A DNA stretch of 64,000 bases. It comes from an uncultured Clostridia bacterium. GTDB lineage: Bacteria > Bacillota > Clostridia > Lachnospirales > Cellulosilyticaceae. Shown piece by piece: positions 35,614 through 45,284 of this stretch. A model generated the notes under the pieces. It saw nothing but the letters and a program-made list of their open reading frames with translations, had not been told where the DNA came from and ran no database searches. How positions within the stretch are numbered: the stretch's first letter is position 1; each line of letters opens with the position of its first letter. The position numbers and the translations under genes were made by a program. Location: NCBI GenBank assembly GCA_937981575.1, contig CALJNR010000002.1:1-64000 (forward strand), given 5' to 3'.

Positions 35614-36480
35614 ATGAATATAGTACTTGTTACAGATTCGTGCTGTGATTTGCCTTATCAGTATACAACAGAAAATAATATTACTGTATTACCGCTTACA
35701 GTACATCTTAAGGATAAAGAAATACGTGATGAACTAGGAAAAGAAAACAAATACCAAGAATTTTATGACCTTATTCTGGGAGGTGAAATGCCTACTACTT
35801 CTCAAATTAATGCTTATACTTTTAAAGAAGAGTTTGAAAAACAGATTAAGGCAGGCAATGAAGTTATTTATATTGGATTTTCTGCAGTACTAAGCGGATG
35901 CGTCAATAGTGCGCGTATTGCTAAGGAAGAACTAAGTGAAGAGTTGGGAGATATTCCCATAACAGTTATTGACAGTAAGTCAGCTTCTCTTGGGGTAGGT
36001 CTTTTAGTGTATTATGCCAATGAGTTCATAAAACAAGGAAAGACAAGAGAGTTTATCACAGACTGGGTAGAAAGTAATAAGCTCAAAGTTAACCATTGGT
36101 TTACAGTAGAAGACCTTAATCATCTGCATAGAGGGGGAAGACTGTCGAAAACGGCAGCAACTATTGGAACAATCCTCAGCCTGAAACCCATTATGATAGT
36201 AAGTGATGAAGGTAAACTTGTGCCAGTTGCCAAAGCAAAAGGGAGAAAGAAATCGCTTAATATTCTGCTCGAAAAGATTAAAGAAAATATTACAAATCCA
36301 CAGGATCAAGTTGTTTTTATCAGTCATGGGGGTTGTGAAGAAGAACTCCAAGGGATCATCAGTGAACTAAGAAATGAACTTAAAGTGAAAGATGTTATCA
36401 TCAATCCGATTGGAGCAGCAATAGGCTCCCATGCAGGCCCGGGAACCGTTGCAGTCATGTTTTTAGGAGAAAAAAGATAA
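35614..36480 (+). CDS. DegV family fatty-acid-binding protein
   Basis: 288 residues. Family motifs are VTDSCCDLPYQY at the N-terminus, MPTTSQINAYTFKEEF (near 66-81), IGFSAVLSGCVNSARIA, VIDSKSASLGVGLLV, and the C-terminal GSHAGPGTVAVMFLG. DegV/FakB-like proteins bind a fatty acid and can present it to FakA kinase; none is adjacent here. AAAGGAGTG precedes the ATG. Confidence 0.93.
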   Translation: MNIVLVTDSCCDLPYQYTTENNITVLPLTVHLKDKEIRDELGKENKYQEFYDLILGGEMPTTSQINAYTFKEEFEKQIKAGNEVIYIGFSAVLSGCVNSARIAKEELSEELGDIPITVIDSKSASLGVGLLVYYANEFIKQGKTREFITDWVESNKLKVNHWFTVEDLNHLHRGGRLSKTAATIGTILSLKPIMIVSDEGKLVPVAKAKGRKKSLNILLEKIKENITNPQDQVVFISHGGCEEELQGIISELRNELKVKDVIINPIGAAIGSHAGPGTVAVMFLGEKR

Positions 36481-36492
36481 TGTAGTCATGAT

Positions 36493-36526
36493 AAAAAGGG
36501 TATCCTTATATAAGGATACCCTTTTT
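36493..36526. terminator. Perfect bidirectional terminator
   Basis: The 34-nt run from 36493 is fully palindromic (15-bp arms, ATAT centre) with flanking A/T tracts. It lies between the convergent degV and ThrE genes. Confidence 0.9.
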
Positions 36527-36956
36527 AATTTCTTGATGACCGTTTTCGCCAAATAAGTGGAAACAGAGAGATAATAACAATAGCGCCAGCTATTGAACCA
36601 GCTATCTGAACCGTAAGAATGGCATAATTAGCAGCCAAAGTATAATTGTTCATCATCAGAAAGTACATTGTTCGATAGAGGGGAAGTCCAGGGACTAGAG
36701 GAATAATGCCAGCTATCAAAAATACTGTAATAGGCGTACGGCGTTTCTTGGCAAGAATATATGAGATCTGTGTTACTAAAAGACTGGCTAAAAAGGTTGA
36801 TAAAACAGCAGAGTATTCTTTGTTTTCGCCAATTAAATAAACCAGCCAGCCTGCTGCGCCTACCACTCCACAAACTAACAGATGTTTTTTCTGGACATGA
36901 AAAAGTATAGAGAAGCCTATTGTTGAAATAAATGCACTTAAAATACTTAGGATCAT
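36525..36956 (-). CDS. Threonine/serine exporter, ThrE_2 (DUF3815) subunit
   Basis: 143 residues from the ATG at 36956, which overlaps the stop of the upstream gene (ATGA) and has AGGAGG 6 nt upstream; the longer frame to 37016 lies inside the neighbour. Five hydrophobic helices are visible, with LIAGIIPLVPGLPLYRTMYF typical of the ThrE C-terminal half. Together with the gene upstream it forms the split ThrE-type exporter. Confidence 0.85.
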   Translation of the reverse strand: MILSILSAFISTIGFSILFHVQKKHLLVCGVVGAAGWLVYLIGENKEYSAVLSTFLASLLVTQISYILAKKRRTPITVFLIAGIIPLVPGLPLYRTMYFLMMNNYTLAANYAILTVQIAGSIAGAIVIISLFPLIWRKRSSRN

Positions 36957-37735
36957 ATCAGACCTCCTATAGTAAAGCCAATGCTTAAAGATATTCCAAT
37001 ACCTGCAGCCAGACAAATGGCTATCAGCAGGGCTTCAATGCCACGAGATATACCAGATAAAAGTTCATCTCCTATAGCATCACGTACAGCATTCGTAAAA
37101 GCAACCCCTGGAAGAAGCGGGATAATACAGCCGATTATAATAGGTTCGATAGTGATTCGACTTCCTGATAGATAATACAAAGTAATTGTACTGAATCCTA
37201 TAAAAAGTGAGCAGATAAAAAGCACAAAATAACTTATAATATACTTTTTCTTAAGGTGATAATGGATGGTTCCTACCAAGGCCCCTATTGGAAAAGCAAG
37301 AATAAAGTCCAGCAGGTTGCCTTTAAACATAACTGAAAAAAATGAGCTGCTGACTCCGAGCCATATAATAACAGTTAAAGGGGAATAGGTCGTCATATTT
37401 TCAATTTCAGAAAGCTGAGAGAGAGCTTCATCAAATGAGACGATGCCTAGTACATAATCACGGGAGAGCTGATTAATGCGTTCGATACGATCAAGACGGA
37501 TTGAGCGGTTTTTGACTCTTGAGACTTTAGTACACATCGAAAAGTGAGGATCATCAATTGTCACTATAATACCTGTTGGAATAACAAACGTATCTACAGA
37601 GTGATAATGATGAGAATTTAAAATACGGGTGATTGTATCTTCAACCCGATAGGTTTCAGCGCCGCTTTTTAGCATAAGCTCTCCGGCTTTAATCGCGAAG
37701 TTTAATATTTCTTCGTGGTAGTAAGATAATTTCAT
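36953..37735 (-). CDS. Threonine/serine exporter, ThrE (DUF1212) subunit
   Basis: 260 residues from the ATG at 37735 with AGGAGG 6 nt upstream; a longer frame to 37816 has no good site. The soluble N-terminal domain has LMLKSGAETYRVEDTITRIL, FVIPTGIIVTIDDP and an arginine-rich VKNRSIRLDRIERINQLS, diagnostic of DUF1212. Five helices follow, including IGCIIPLLPGVAFTNAVRDA. Export of threonine and serine is the family role. It is translationally coupled to the small subunit. Confidence 0.9.
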   Translation of the reverse strand: MKLSYYHEEILNFAIKAGELMLKSGAETYRVEDTITRILNSHHYHSVDTFVIPTGIIVTIDDPHFSMCTKVSRVKNRSIRLDRIERINQLSRDYVLGIVSFDEALSQLSEIENMTTYSPLTVIIWLGVSSSFFSVMFKGNLLDFILAFPIGALVGTIHYHLKKKYIISYFVLFICSLFIGFSTITLYYLSGSRITIEPIIIGCIIPLLPGVAFTNAVRDAIGDELLSGISRGIEALLIAICLAAGIGISLSIGFTIGGLI

Positions 37736-37849
37736 GAAAAGCCTCCTAGGTATCACGTTAATATCAAGTATAACCTTATTGTATTTTAGTGTAAAGCCAT
37801 AAAGGTTTGTATACAATTGTTATAAAAATGCAAAATAATTTATAAATAC

Positions 37850-37879
37850 TTGAAAAATAAAGAATAATGGTGATATCAT
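37850..37879 (+). promoter_or_regulatory. Probable promoter of iorAB
   Basis: TTGAAA (37850-37855) and TATCAT (37874-37879) are 18 nt apart, about 50 nt before iorA. Confidence 0.45.
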
Positions 37880-37929
37880 TAAAAGAAGTTAGATTTTAAA
37901 CATTCTTAATGTTCATGGGGAGGATTTCA

Positions 37930-39657
37930 ATGAAAAAATTAATGCTGGGAAATGAAGCTATTGCCAGGGGGGTATATGAATCTGGGGCAACAGTTGCTGT
38001 TGCTTATCCGGGGACGCCGAGTACAGAAATTACTGAGTTTATTGCTAAATACGATGAGATATATGCGGAATGGGCACCCAATGAGAAAGTAGCCTTGGAA
38101 GTAGCTATAGGAAGCTGTTTTGCAGGGGCAAGGTCTGTTGCGACGATGAAACACGTTGGACTTAACGTTGCTGCAGATCCTCTTTTTACAGCAGCTTATA
38201 CGGGGGTTAACGCTGGACTTGTTATTTTTGTTGCCGATGACCCAGGAATGCACAGTTCTCAAAATGAGCAGGATACCAGACTGATTGCAAGAGCTGCGAG
38301 TGTCCCTGTCCTTGAGCCAGCAGATAGTATGGAGTGCAAAGAATATGTAAAAATGGGCATGACGCTTAGTGAGCAATATGATACCCCTGTTATTATCAGA
38401 CTGACAACAAGAGTTTCTCACTCTCAGGGAATTGTAGAAACGAATGAAAAGGAAGCTGCTGTTCTTAAGGATTATCAAAAAGATATTCAAAAGTATGTTA
38501 TGACGCCAGCCAATGCAAGAGTCAGACATCGCGTTGTGGAAGAAAGAATGAATAGACTAGAATCAGATATGACAAAGCTTGGCCTTTATACGATAGAAGA
38601 ATCAAAAAGTAATATAGGAATTATCACAAGCGGTGTATGCTATCAGTATGTAAAAGAATCAGGTATTGATGCGAACATATTTAAACTGAATATGGTTAAC
38701 CCACTGCCTCTAGAAGCCATCAAAGCGTTTGCAGAAAAAGTAGACTGCCTGTACATAGTTGAAGAACTTGAGCCCTTTATTGAAGAACAAGTAAGAGCAG
38801 CTGGTATAAAGGCTAAAGGCAAAGAATTATTTGGAAGACAAGGGGAAATTACAGTCAGACAGATAAAAACTGTTTTAGGAATGGACGTGCCTGAAGTTAC
38901 GGCAGGTGAGAATCTTCCGATCAGACCGCCGGTTCTTTGTCCGGGATGTCCTCATAGAAGCGTTTATACTGTACTTAAAAAACTTAAACTTATGGTTATG
39001 GGAGATATTGGGTGTTATACATTAGGATCACTTCCTCCACATTTGGCAATGGATGCTTGTGTATGCATGGGAGCCAGTGTCAGTATGACTCACGGGGTAG
39101 AAAAAGCAAGGGGAAGAGCGTTTTCAAAAAATGTTGTAGGGATTATTGGGGACTCGACTTTCATGCATTCGGGGATAACTGGACTTATTGATGTTGTTTA
39201 TAATAAAGGGATGTCTACTATTATCATAGCAGATAATTCAACAACGGGGATGACCGGGCATCAACATCATCCAGGAACAGGAAAAACTTTGAAAGGCGAA
39301 GAAACTTATGCTGTAGATCTGGAAGCATTATGTAAGGCGATTGGGGTACCAAATGTTATTACTGTTGATGCTTATGATATGAAAGCAGTTGAAAAAGCAT
39401 TAAAAGAAGAAACTGCAAAAGATGAACCTTCAGTTATTATTACGAAGGCGCCTTGTAAACTCCTTATCAAAGAAAAGTGGGATGTTTATCAAATAAATGA
39501 AGAAAATTGCAGCAGCTGCGGTTTATGTTTAAATTTAGGATGTCCTGCGATTCAAAAATATGAAGCATCTGCAAGTATCAATGAAGCTTTGTGTGCAGGC
39601 TGCGGTTTATGTGAATCTGTATGTAAAAAAGGCGCGATTAGCAAGGGGGGAAACTAA
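37930..39657 (+). CDS. iorA: Indolepyruvate ferredoxin oxidoreductase, alpha subunit
   Basis: 575 residues from the ATG at 37930, with GGGGAGG 6 nt upstream. The pyrimidine domain starts GNEAIARGVYESGATVAVAY, followed by PGTPSTEITEF. The TPP domain carries LCPGCPHRSVYTVLKK and MGDIGCYTLGSLPPHLAMD, with GDSTFMHSG and ADNSTTGMTGHQ. Two C-terminal 4Fe-4S motifs are CSSCGLCLNLGCPAI and CAGCGLCESVCKKGAI. The enzyme oxidatively decarboxylates aryl-pyruvates with ferredoxin reduction during aromatic amino-acid fermentation; it is oxygen-sensitive. iorB follows after 1 bp. Confidence 0.95.
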   Translation: MKKLMLGNEAIARGVYESGATVAVAYPGTPSTEITEFIAKYDEIYAEWAPNEKVALEVAIGSCFAGARSVATMKHVGLNVAADPLFTAAYTGVNAGLVIFVADDPGMHSSQNEQDTRLIARAASVPVLEPADSMECKEYVKMGMTLSEQYDTPVIIRLTTRVSHSQGIVETNEKEAAVLKDYQKDIQKYVMTPANARVRHRVVEERMNRLESDMTKLGLYTIEESKSNIGIITSGVCYQYVKESGIDANIFKLNMVNPLPLEAIKAFAEKVDCLYIVEELEPFIEEQVRAAGIKAKGKELFGRQGEITVRQIKTVLGMDVPEVTAGENLPIRPPVLCPGCPHRSVYTVLKKLKLMVMGDIGCYTLGSLPPHLAMDACVCMGASVSMTHGVEKARGRAFSKNVVGIIGDSTFMHSGITGLIDVVYNKGMSTIIIADNSTTGMTGHQHHPGTGKTLKGEETYAVDLEALCKAIGVPNVITVDAYDMKAVEKALKEETAKDEPSVIITKAPCKLLIKEKWDVYQINEENCSSCGLCLNLGCPAIQKYEASASINEALCAGCGLCESVCKKGAISKGGN

Positions 39658-39658
39658 G

Positions 39659-40240
39659 ATGACAAAAAATATACTTATCGTAGGTGTTGGAGGACAAGGA
39701 ACACTGCTTACTGGGCGTATTATTGGTAATTATGCTATGTCAAAGGGATTCGATGTAAAAATGTCAGAAGTGCACGGCATGGCGCAGCGCGGCGGCAGTG
39801 TTGTTATGCAGGTAAGATATGGGAAAAAAGTATACTCACCTCTTGTTGAACTTGGTGAAGCGGACATCATATTTGCTTTTGAAAAACTAGAAGCACTAAG
39901 ATACATGCCTTTTCTAAAAAAAGACGGTGTTATTATTTCGAATACGCAGCAAATTGATCCTATGCCTGTTGTAATGGGAATGGCTAAATATCCAGAAGCT
40001 ATATTAGAGAAAATAAGTAGTGCTTGCAGCCAGACATGCTTTATTGATGCCCTTTCTATTGCTAAAGAAATAGGCAATGTGAAGGTAGTTAATATGATTA
40101 TGATAGGGGCTTACGCTGCGTACATTGGAGATAGTCTGGAAGAGTGGGAAGTGATTGTTGAAAAGACTGTCCCTCTTCATACCGTTGCAATGAATAAAGA
40201 GGCGTTAAAAAAAGGGTATTATGCCTATCTCAATAAATAA
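39659..40240 (+). CDS. iorB: Indolepyruvate ferredoxin oxidoreductase, beta subunit
   Basis: 193 residues from the ATG at 39659, 1 bp after the iorA stop, with a GGGGGG site upstream; the frame open from 39560 overlaps iorA and is not the start. Gamma-type domain motifs are LIVGVGGQGTLLTGRIIGNY, KMSEVHGMAQRGGSVVMQVR and PLVELGEADIIFAFEKLEAL. It pairs with IorA as the small subunit. Confidence 0.95.
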   Translation: MTKNILIVGVGGQGTLLTGRIIGNYAMSKGFDVKMSEVHGMAQRGGSVVMQVRYGKKVYSPLVELGEADIIFAFEKLEALRYMPFLKKDGVIISNTQQIDPMPVVMGMAKYPEAILEKISSACSQTCFIDALSIAKEIGNVKVVNMIMIGAYAAYIGDSLEEWEVIVEKTVPLHTVAMNKEALKKGYYAYLNK

Positions 40241-40384
40241 TGAACCTTTTATCTGGATATAATAAAATTGTTCGAAAAAATATGTACATTCTTTGTTAAA
40301 TGGTTTATTATAATAATAACTCAGAAGAATTATCTATACGAATAGATAATGAATGTACTTATAATTATTAAGGATGGTGTAAAC

Positions 40385-41620
40385 ATGTTTTCATTAGAAG
40401 AACTGTGCAGTGTGGACAAAGAAATAGCAGATTTAATCACAGAGGAGACAAATAGACAAAGAAATAAGATTGAATTAATAGCATCAGAGAACTTTGTATC
40501 TAAAGCGGTTATGGCAGCTATGGGAAGCCCGCTCACTAATAAATATGCAGAAGGTTATCCAGGAAAACGTTATTATGGAGGCTGTGAGGTTGTAGATAAG
40601 GTTGAGGACTTAGCAAGAGAAAGAGCTAAAAAACTCTTTGGGGCAGAACATGCTAATGTACAGCCAAACTCAGGTTCACAAGCGAACCAAGCAGTATTTT
40701 TTGCAGTGCTTAAACCAGGAGACACGGTTATGGGGATGAACCTCAGCCATGGCGGGCACTTAACACACGGCAGCCCTGTTAACATTTCTGGTAAACATTA
40801 TAACGTTATCTCTTATGAAGTAAACGCAGAAACAGAACAAATTGATTATGAAAATATCAGAGAACTTGCAAGAGAGCATAAGCCTAAAATGATTATTGCA
40901 GGGGCCAGCGCTTATGCAAGAACTATAGATTTTGCTAAGTTTAGAGAGATTGCAGATGAAGTTGGTGCTTATCTGATGGTTGATATGGCTCATATTGCGG
41001 GACTTATTGCAGCTGGCCTTCATCCAAATCCAGTGCCTCATGCACATTTTGTAACAACGACAACTCATAAGACTTTAAGAGGACCAAGAGGCGGCATGAT
41101 ACTTTGCAGCGGAGAGTTTGCTCAAGCTATTGATAAAGCAATTTTCCCAGGTATTCAAGGGGGACCGCTTATGCATGTTATTGCAGCAAAAGCTGTAAGT
41201 TTTAAAGAAGCTCTTGAAGAGGAGTTCAAAAGCTATCAAAAACAAATTATTAAAAATGCTGAGGCACTTGCTAAAGCACTTATGCAAAGAGGTCTGCGTA
41301 TTGTGTCAGGCGGTACAGACACACATTTAATGAGCGTAGATGTAAGAAATATGAATATTACTGGAAAACAAGCTGAAAACATGCTTGATGAAGTAGGGAT
41401 CACATGCAATAAAAATACTATTCCATTTGATCCGGCATCACCATTTATTACAAGTGGTATCAGACTTGGAACACCAGCTGTAACAACCAGGGGGATGAAA
41501 GAAGCGGATATGGATGAAGTTGCTGATATCATCTATCTGGCACTTAAAGACTACGAAGCTAATAAAGAAGAATGTATTAAAAGAGTTGCACAGCTTTTAA
41601 ACAAATATCCACTTTACTAA
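40385..41620 (+). CDS. glyA: Serine hydroxymethyltransferase
   Basis: 411 residues from the ATG at 40385, with AAGGATGG upstream. PLP lysine lies in [15 protein letters not shown]. Other conserved blocks are [38 protein letters not shown] and [20 protein letters not shown]. It converts serine and tetrahydrofolate to glycine and methylene-THF, supplying one-carbon units. A terminator follows. Confidence 0.98.
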   Translation: MFSLEELCSVDKEIADLITEETNRQRNKIELIASENFVSKAVMAAMGSPLTNKYAEGYPGKRYYGGCEVVDKVEDLARERAKKLFGAEHANVQPNSGSQANQAVFFAVLKPGDTVMGMNLSHGGHLTHGSPVNISGKHYNVISYEVNAETEQIDYENIRELAREHKPKMIIAGASAYARTIDFAKFREIADEVGAYLMVDMAHIAGLIAAGLHPNPVPHAHFVTTTTHKTLRGPRGGMILCSGEFAQAIDKAIFPGIQGGPLMHVIAAKAVSFKEALEEEFKSYQKQIIKNAEALAKALMQRGLRIVSGGTDTHLMSVDVRNMNITGKQAENMLDEVGITCNKNTIPFDPASPFITSGIRLGTPAVTTRGMKEADMDEVADIIYLALKDYEANKEECIKRVAQLLNKYPLY

Positions 41621-41627
41621 AAAACAG

Positions 41628-41665
41628 ACGATGCTCAAAATCAAAACATTTTGAGCATCGTTTTT
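41628..41665 (+). terminator. Intrinsic terminator of glyA
   Basis: ACGATGCTCAAAA (41628-41640) pairs with TTTTGAGCATCGT (41649-41661), followed by TTTT. Confidence 0.9.
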
Positions 41666-41931
41666 GTATGTTATAAAGAAAACATCAATTTCATTCTATG
41701 ATCTTAAGTTTCTTTATGCTACATACACCTATGATGTGGTAGCATTTATTCAAGGATTCTACTTAAAGGCAAAATAATATTTAAAAAAGAGTACAAGTTT
41801 TAATAGTTTGAATAGTATATATAGAAAAATAATTGTAAAATAGTGTGTAAATTGCTTCTTGGAATGGTATAATAAGTAAGTAGAGAGAGAAGAGCCTAGG
41901 AAGCAAAAAAACATGTTTAAGGGGGAGTGAT
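41666..41931. other. AT-rich gap with extended -10 promoter
   Basis: No gene is seen. An extended -10 element TGGTATAAT (41865-41873) lies about 60 nt before the next ORF and is its likely promoter; the -35 is weak. Confidence 0.5.
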
Positions 41932-42339
41932 ATGGTAAATATTCAAGATCTTTATCTAAGATTAGAAACAGAGAATAAGTATAATGATCTAGATGAAGAA
42001 AAGATACTAAATGGGTTATTAAAGGTCAAAATGGGTTCGGTGGAATCAGCTATTTCAAATCTTATTAATCAGGCAGTACTTACACATATGAATTTAAATA
42101 TAGATTCGACGATTATGCAGATGTTAGTATTAAATGATTATCTTATTAATTTATTTATCAAGAATTTTGAAAGACTTATGCACAACTATATTATTCATTA
42201 TTTAGAAAGCCTCAATGTTACGAGTGCTAATGAAGAAGAGCAGCATTTTATTAAAAGTATAATAAGCACCATGGATATGAAAACAGAGTTTGAGGGGATC
42301 AGAAACATATTAAGAACAAGATGGAACATAATAAAATGA
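41932..42339 (+). CDS. Hypothetical all-helical protein
   Basis: 135 residues, rich in Leu, Ile, Asn and Glu, with no signal peptide. It appears fully helical (LNGLLKVKMGSVESAISNLI, then LNDYLINLFIKNFERLMHNY). No motif is recognised. GGGGGAG lies about 6 nt before the ATG, with an extended -10 promoter and a downstream terminator, so it is probably a real single-gene transcript. Confidence 0.6.
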   Translation: MVNIQDLYLRLETENKYNDLDEEKILNGLLKVKMGSVESAISNLINQAVLTHMNLNIDSTIMQMLVLNDYLINLFIKNFERLMHNYIIHYLESLNVTSANEEEQHFIKSIISTMDMKTEFEGIRNILRTRWNIIK

Positions 42340-42357
42340 AATAGGCATAAATGTCTG

Positions 42358-42394
42358 GGACAAATAATATAGTAAATATTATTTGTCCTTTTAT
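42358..42394 (+). terminator. Terminator after 135-residue ORF
   Basis: GGACAAATAATAT (42358-42370) pairs with ATATTATTTGTCC (42376-42388), followed by TTTTAT. Confidence 0.8.
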
Positions 42395-42542
42395 AGTTTG
42401 TTTCTACTATTCTGAAAAGTAAAATGAGTTTTGTGTGATAAATATATAAAGTTTTTGAATAAAAGAAGGAAAAAATATCGATAATGTAGAAATAGTATTA
42501 TAAGAGGTAAAAGCAACCATATCATCTGAAGGAGGTAATTAT

Positions 42543-44615
42543 ATGAAAGTATATGAAACAAAATTCATTCGGAACATTGCACTGCTGGGACATGGTGGTG
42601 CAGGAAAAACAACCTTATCAGAAGCAATGCTTTATACAGCGGGTATGACAACTAGGTTAGGGAAGATTAATGCAGGAACAACGGTAAGTGATTTTGATCC
42701 AGAAGAAATCAAACGCAAGTTTTCAATCAGAACATCACTTGTCCCTGTAGAATGGAAGGATTATAAACTTAATATATTAGATACTCCAGGATATTTTGAT
42801 TTTGCTGGCGGGGTAAAAGAAGCACTTAGTGTTGCAGACAGTGCACTTATTGTAATGAGAGCTTCATCTGGGGTAGAAGTAGGTACTGAAAAAGCATGGG
42901 AATATGCCCAAGAAGCAGATATACCTACAATGATGTTTATTACTGAAATGGATGCTGAAAATGTAGATATTGAAGCTATTCTCACAGAGTGTAAAGAAAA
43001 ATTCGGCATGAGCATTGCCCCTGTCCAAGTTCCTTGGTATGAAAAGGGTAAGTTTGTAGGGTATGTACATGTGCTTAAAATGCTAGGAAGAAGATTTGAT
43101 GGTACAAAAGTTGTAACTTGCCCGATACCAGATGAACTTCAAAGTAAAATTGCCCCTATCCGTACGATGATTTTAGAAGCGGTTGCTGAAACTGACGAAG
43201 TGCTTATGGAAAAGTATTTTGCAGAAGAAGAGATTACATTAGATGAAATCATGGATGCTTTCAAAAAAGGGGTTATCGAGAAACAAATTGTTCCGGTGCT
43301 TTGCGGAAGTGCAGTGAATAGCACAGGTATATCCGTACTCATGGATACGATGATATCCTTGTTCCCATCTCCGGATGAAGGAAACAAAAGCTCTGCCACC
43401 CATAGTCAAACTGATGAAAGATTAGAGATAACCTGCGGTGAGAATCAAAAAGCTTCTTTATTTGTCTTTAAAACAATAGTAGATCCGTTTATCGGCAAGT
43501 TTTCACTTTTCAAAGTTAAAACGGGAACAGTCAGTTCAGATGAGACGCTTCTTAACAATCGAACAGGAGAAATGGAGAAACTATCTCATCTTTATGTCCT
43601 TATGGGAAAAGAACAAAAAGAAGTTGGTAAACTATATGCTGGAGATATTGGGGCAGTGGCTAAGCTTAAATCGCCAAAGACATCTGATACCTTATCAGAT
43701 AAGGCATTTCCAATTGTTTATGATAGAATAGAGTTTCCTAAGCCATATGTAAAAATGGCAATATTCCCCGTAGGAAAAGGTGATGAAGAAAAGATGTCAA
43801 GTTCTCTTAATAAGATTATGGCAGAGGACTGTACATTTTATATAGAATATGATAAAGAGACTCATGAGACAGTTATTTATGGTGTAGGGCAGCAACAGCT
43901 GGATATTATTGTGAGCATGTTGAAAGCGAAATTTAAAGTAGATGTTTATCTGCAAAATCCAACAACCCGCTATCGCGAAACCATAAAAGGCAAAATTAAT
44001 ATAAGAGGAAAGCACAAAAAGCAGTCAGGAGGACATGGGCAATATGGAGATGTTGTCATGGAATTTTTGCCATCTGGAGACTTAGAAATGCCTTATGTTT
44101 TTGAAGAAAAGGTATTTGGCGGAGCAGTTCCTAAGCAGTACTTCCCAGCAGTAGAAAAGGGCCTTGAAGAATGTATTAATAGAGGGGTTCTTGCTGGATA
44201 TCCCGTGGTAGGACTAAAAGCAGTATTATTAGATGGTTCCTATCATCCAGTTGATTCTTCAGAAATGGCATTTAAAATGGCGACTACGATTGCTTTTAAA
44301 GAAGGACTTGTTAAAGCTCAGCCTACTATTCTTGAACCTATCGCCCGCGTTGAGATTACAACACCGGAAGAGTATACAGGAGATATTATGGGAGACATGA
44401 AAAAAAGAAGAGGACGTATGATAGGGATGGAGCTAAAAGGAGGCAAACAAGTTATTAGTGCAGAAGTGCCAATGGCAGAACTCTACACCTATGCAACAGA
44501 TGTACGCTCTATGACGCAAGGGCGAGGGGATATTGATTATTATTTTGAAAGGTATGAAGAAGCGCCGCTGGATGTTCAGCAAAAAGTCATTGCAGCCAGA
44601 AAAGAAATGGCCTAA
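42543..44615 (+). CDS. Elongation factor G-like GTPase with atypical G4
   Basis: 690 residues, EF-G length, with G1 GHGGAGKT (16-23) and G3 DTPG (80-83), then domains II-V, including QSGGHGQYGDVVMEFLPSG and the C-terminal YTGDIMGDMKKRRGRMIGM. It belongs to the FusA2-like EF-G group, which lacks the usual ERGIT switch I (here EIKRKFSIRTSL). The G4 motif, normally NKxD, reads TEMD (134-137), which should weaken guanine recognition. A GGAGG site precedes the ATG. It is a paralogue; ribosomal role is uncertain. Confidence 0.88.
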   Translation: MKVYETKFIRNIALLGHGGAGKTTLSEAMLYTAGMTTRLGKINAGTTVSDFDPEEIKRKFSIRTSLVPVEWKDYKLNILDTPGYFDFAGGVKEALSVADSALIVMRASSGVEVGTEKAWEYAQEADIPTMMFITEMDAENVDIEAILTECKEKFGMSIAPVQVPWYEKGKFVGYVHVLKMLGRRFDGTKVVTCPIPDELQSKIAPIRTMILEAVAETDEVLMEKYFAEEEITLDEIMDAFKKGVIEKQIVPVLCGSAVNSTGISVLMDTMISLFPSPDEGNKSSATHSQTDERLEITCGENQKASLFVFKTIVDPFIGKFSLFKVKTGTVSSDETLLNNRTGEMEKLSHLYVLMGKEQKEVGKLYAGDIGAVAKLKSPKTSDTLSDKAFPIVYDRIEFPKPYVKMAIFPVGKGDEEKMSSSLNKIMAEDCTFYIEYDKETHETVIYGVGQQQLDIIVSMLKAKFKVDVYLQNPTTRYRETIKGKINIRGKHKKQSGGHGQYGDVVMEFLPSGDLEMPYVFEEKVFGGAVPKQYFPAVEKGLEECINRGVLAGYPVVGLKAVLLDGSYHPVDSSEMAFKMATTIAFKEGLVKAQPTILEPIARVEITTPEEYTGDIMGDMKKRRGRMIGMELKGGKQVISAEVPMAELYTYATDVRSMTQGRGDIDYYFERYEEAPLDVQQKVIAARKEMA

Positions 44616-44623
44616 TTAAAAGT

Positions 44624-44672
44624 GCTCCTTAAGTTCTAAGAAAGATTAGCAGAACTTAAGGAGCGTTTTTTT
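44624..44672 (+). terminator. Intrinsic terminator of EF-G-like gene
   Basis: A 14-bp stem (44624-44637 with 44651-44664) is followed by seven T. Confidence 0.9.
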
Positions 44673-44713
44673 ATGTGTATTCTTATGAAGGAATTTAAAA
44701 TTTTTTAAAAATA

Positions 44714-44779
44714 TTGACTTACAATATTATACGTCATATAATATGATAAAGCCAATATTATATGACGTATAATATTGTA
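44714..44779 (+). promoter_or_regulatory. Promoter with double PadR-type operator
   Basis: TTGACT (44714-44719) and TATAAT (44737-44742) are exactly 17 nt apart. A perfect 25-bp inverted repeat (44720-44744 and 44755-44779, 10-nt spacer) covers the spacer, the -10 and the predicted start. Each arm is itself near-palindromic (ATATTATAnGnnATATAATAT), implying two operator sites. The PadR protein downstream is the likely ligand-responsive repressor. Confidence 0.75.
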
Positions 44780-44963
44780 CTAGATATCTTAATAAAGCCA
44801 TTCTAAAGTGCTAACTGATTTTTAGATAGATAGGGGTCTATTTGTTTATCGTGGAGGTGGACTTAGCTGCGGGGTTCACTAGAAAAGGTTATTATTTTGA
44901 CAGCTGTAAGTAAAATGAGTTTATTTGACAGGATACGTTATGAAGCAGAAATGGAGGCAGAGT
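44780..44963 (+). other. Long leader before second PadR gene
   Basis: If the 44714 promoter is used, the transcript has a leader of about 210 nt. It contains GGAGGTGGAC near 44851 and a second weak promoter-like TTGACA at about 44898. No riboswitch class is recognised. Confidence 0.4.
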
Positions 44964-45284
44964 ATGGCATTTCAATTAGGAGGAGCCTTGCTGGATGCAT
45001 GTGTGCTATCGGTAGTTATGCAGGAAGATACCTACGGTTATGTTCTTACACAGCGCGTGCGGGAAATTGTTGACCTATCGGAATCTACATTATATCCAGT
45101 GCTGAGAAGGCTTCAAAAGGAAGGGTTCTTAATAACATATGATGAACCTTATCAAGGAAGAAATAGGCGGTATTATCGTATAACTGAGTTTGGAAAAGAT
45201 CAATTTGAAAAGTATGTAAAAGAGTGGCAGGATTATAAGGCAAGAGTTGATCGAGTGCTATTGGGAGGTAAAACGGGTGAATAG
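44964..45284 (+). CDS. PadR family transcriptional regulator
   Basis: 106 residues from the ATG at 44964, with GGAGG 6 nt upstream. It reads MAFQLGGALLDACVLSVVMQ, then EDTYGYVLTQRVREIVDLSE, STLYPVLRRLQKEGFL and RNRRYYRITEFGKDQFEKYV, the PadR core. It is the same length as the regulator at 27453 and heads a parallel operon. The gene overlaps the next by 8 bp. Confidence 0.94.
   Translation: MAFQLGGALLDACVLSVVMQEDTYGYVLTQRVREIVDLSESTLYPVLRRLQKEGFLITYDEPYQGRNRRYYRITEFGKDQFEKYVKEWQDYKARVDRVLLGGKTGE

Noticed and set aside
40349-40384. Longer glyA start at 40349
   Set aside because: The extension is not conserved in the family, and the ATG at 40385 has the RBS.
44898-44930. Second promoter inside the PadR leader
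   Set aside because: TTGACA is present but no convincing -10 follows at proper spacing.
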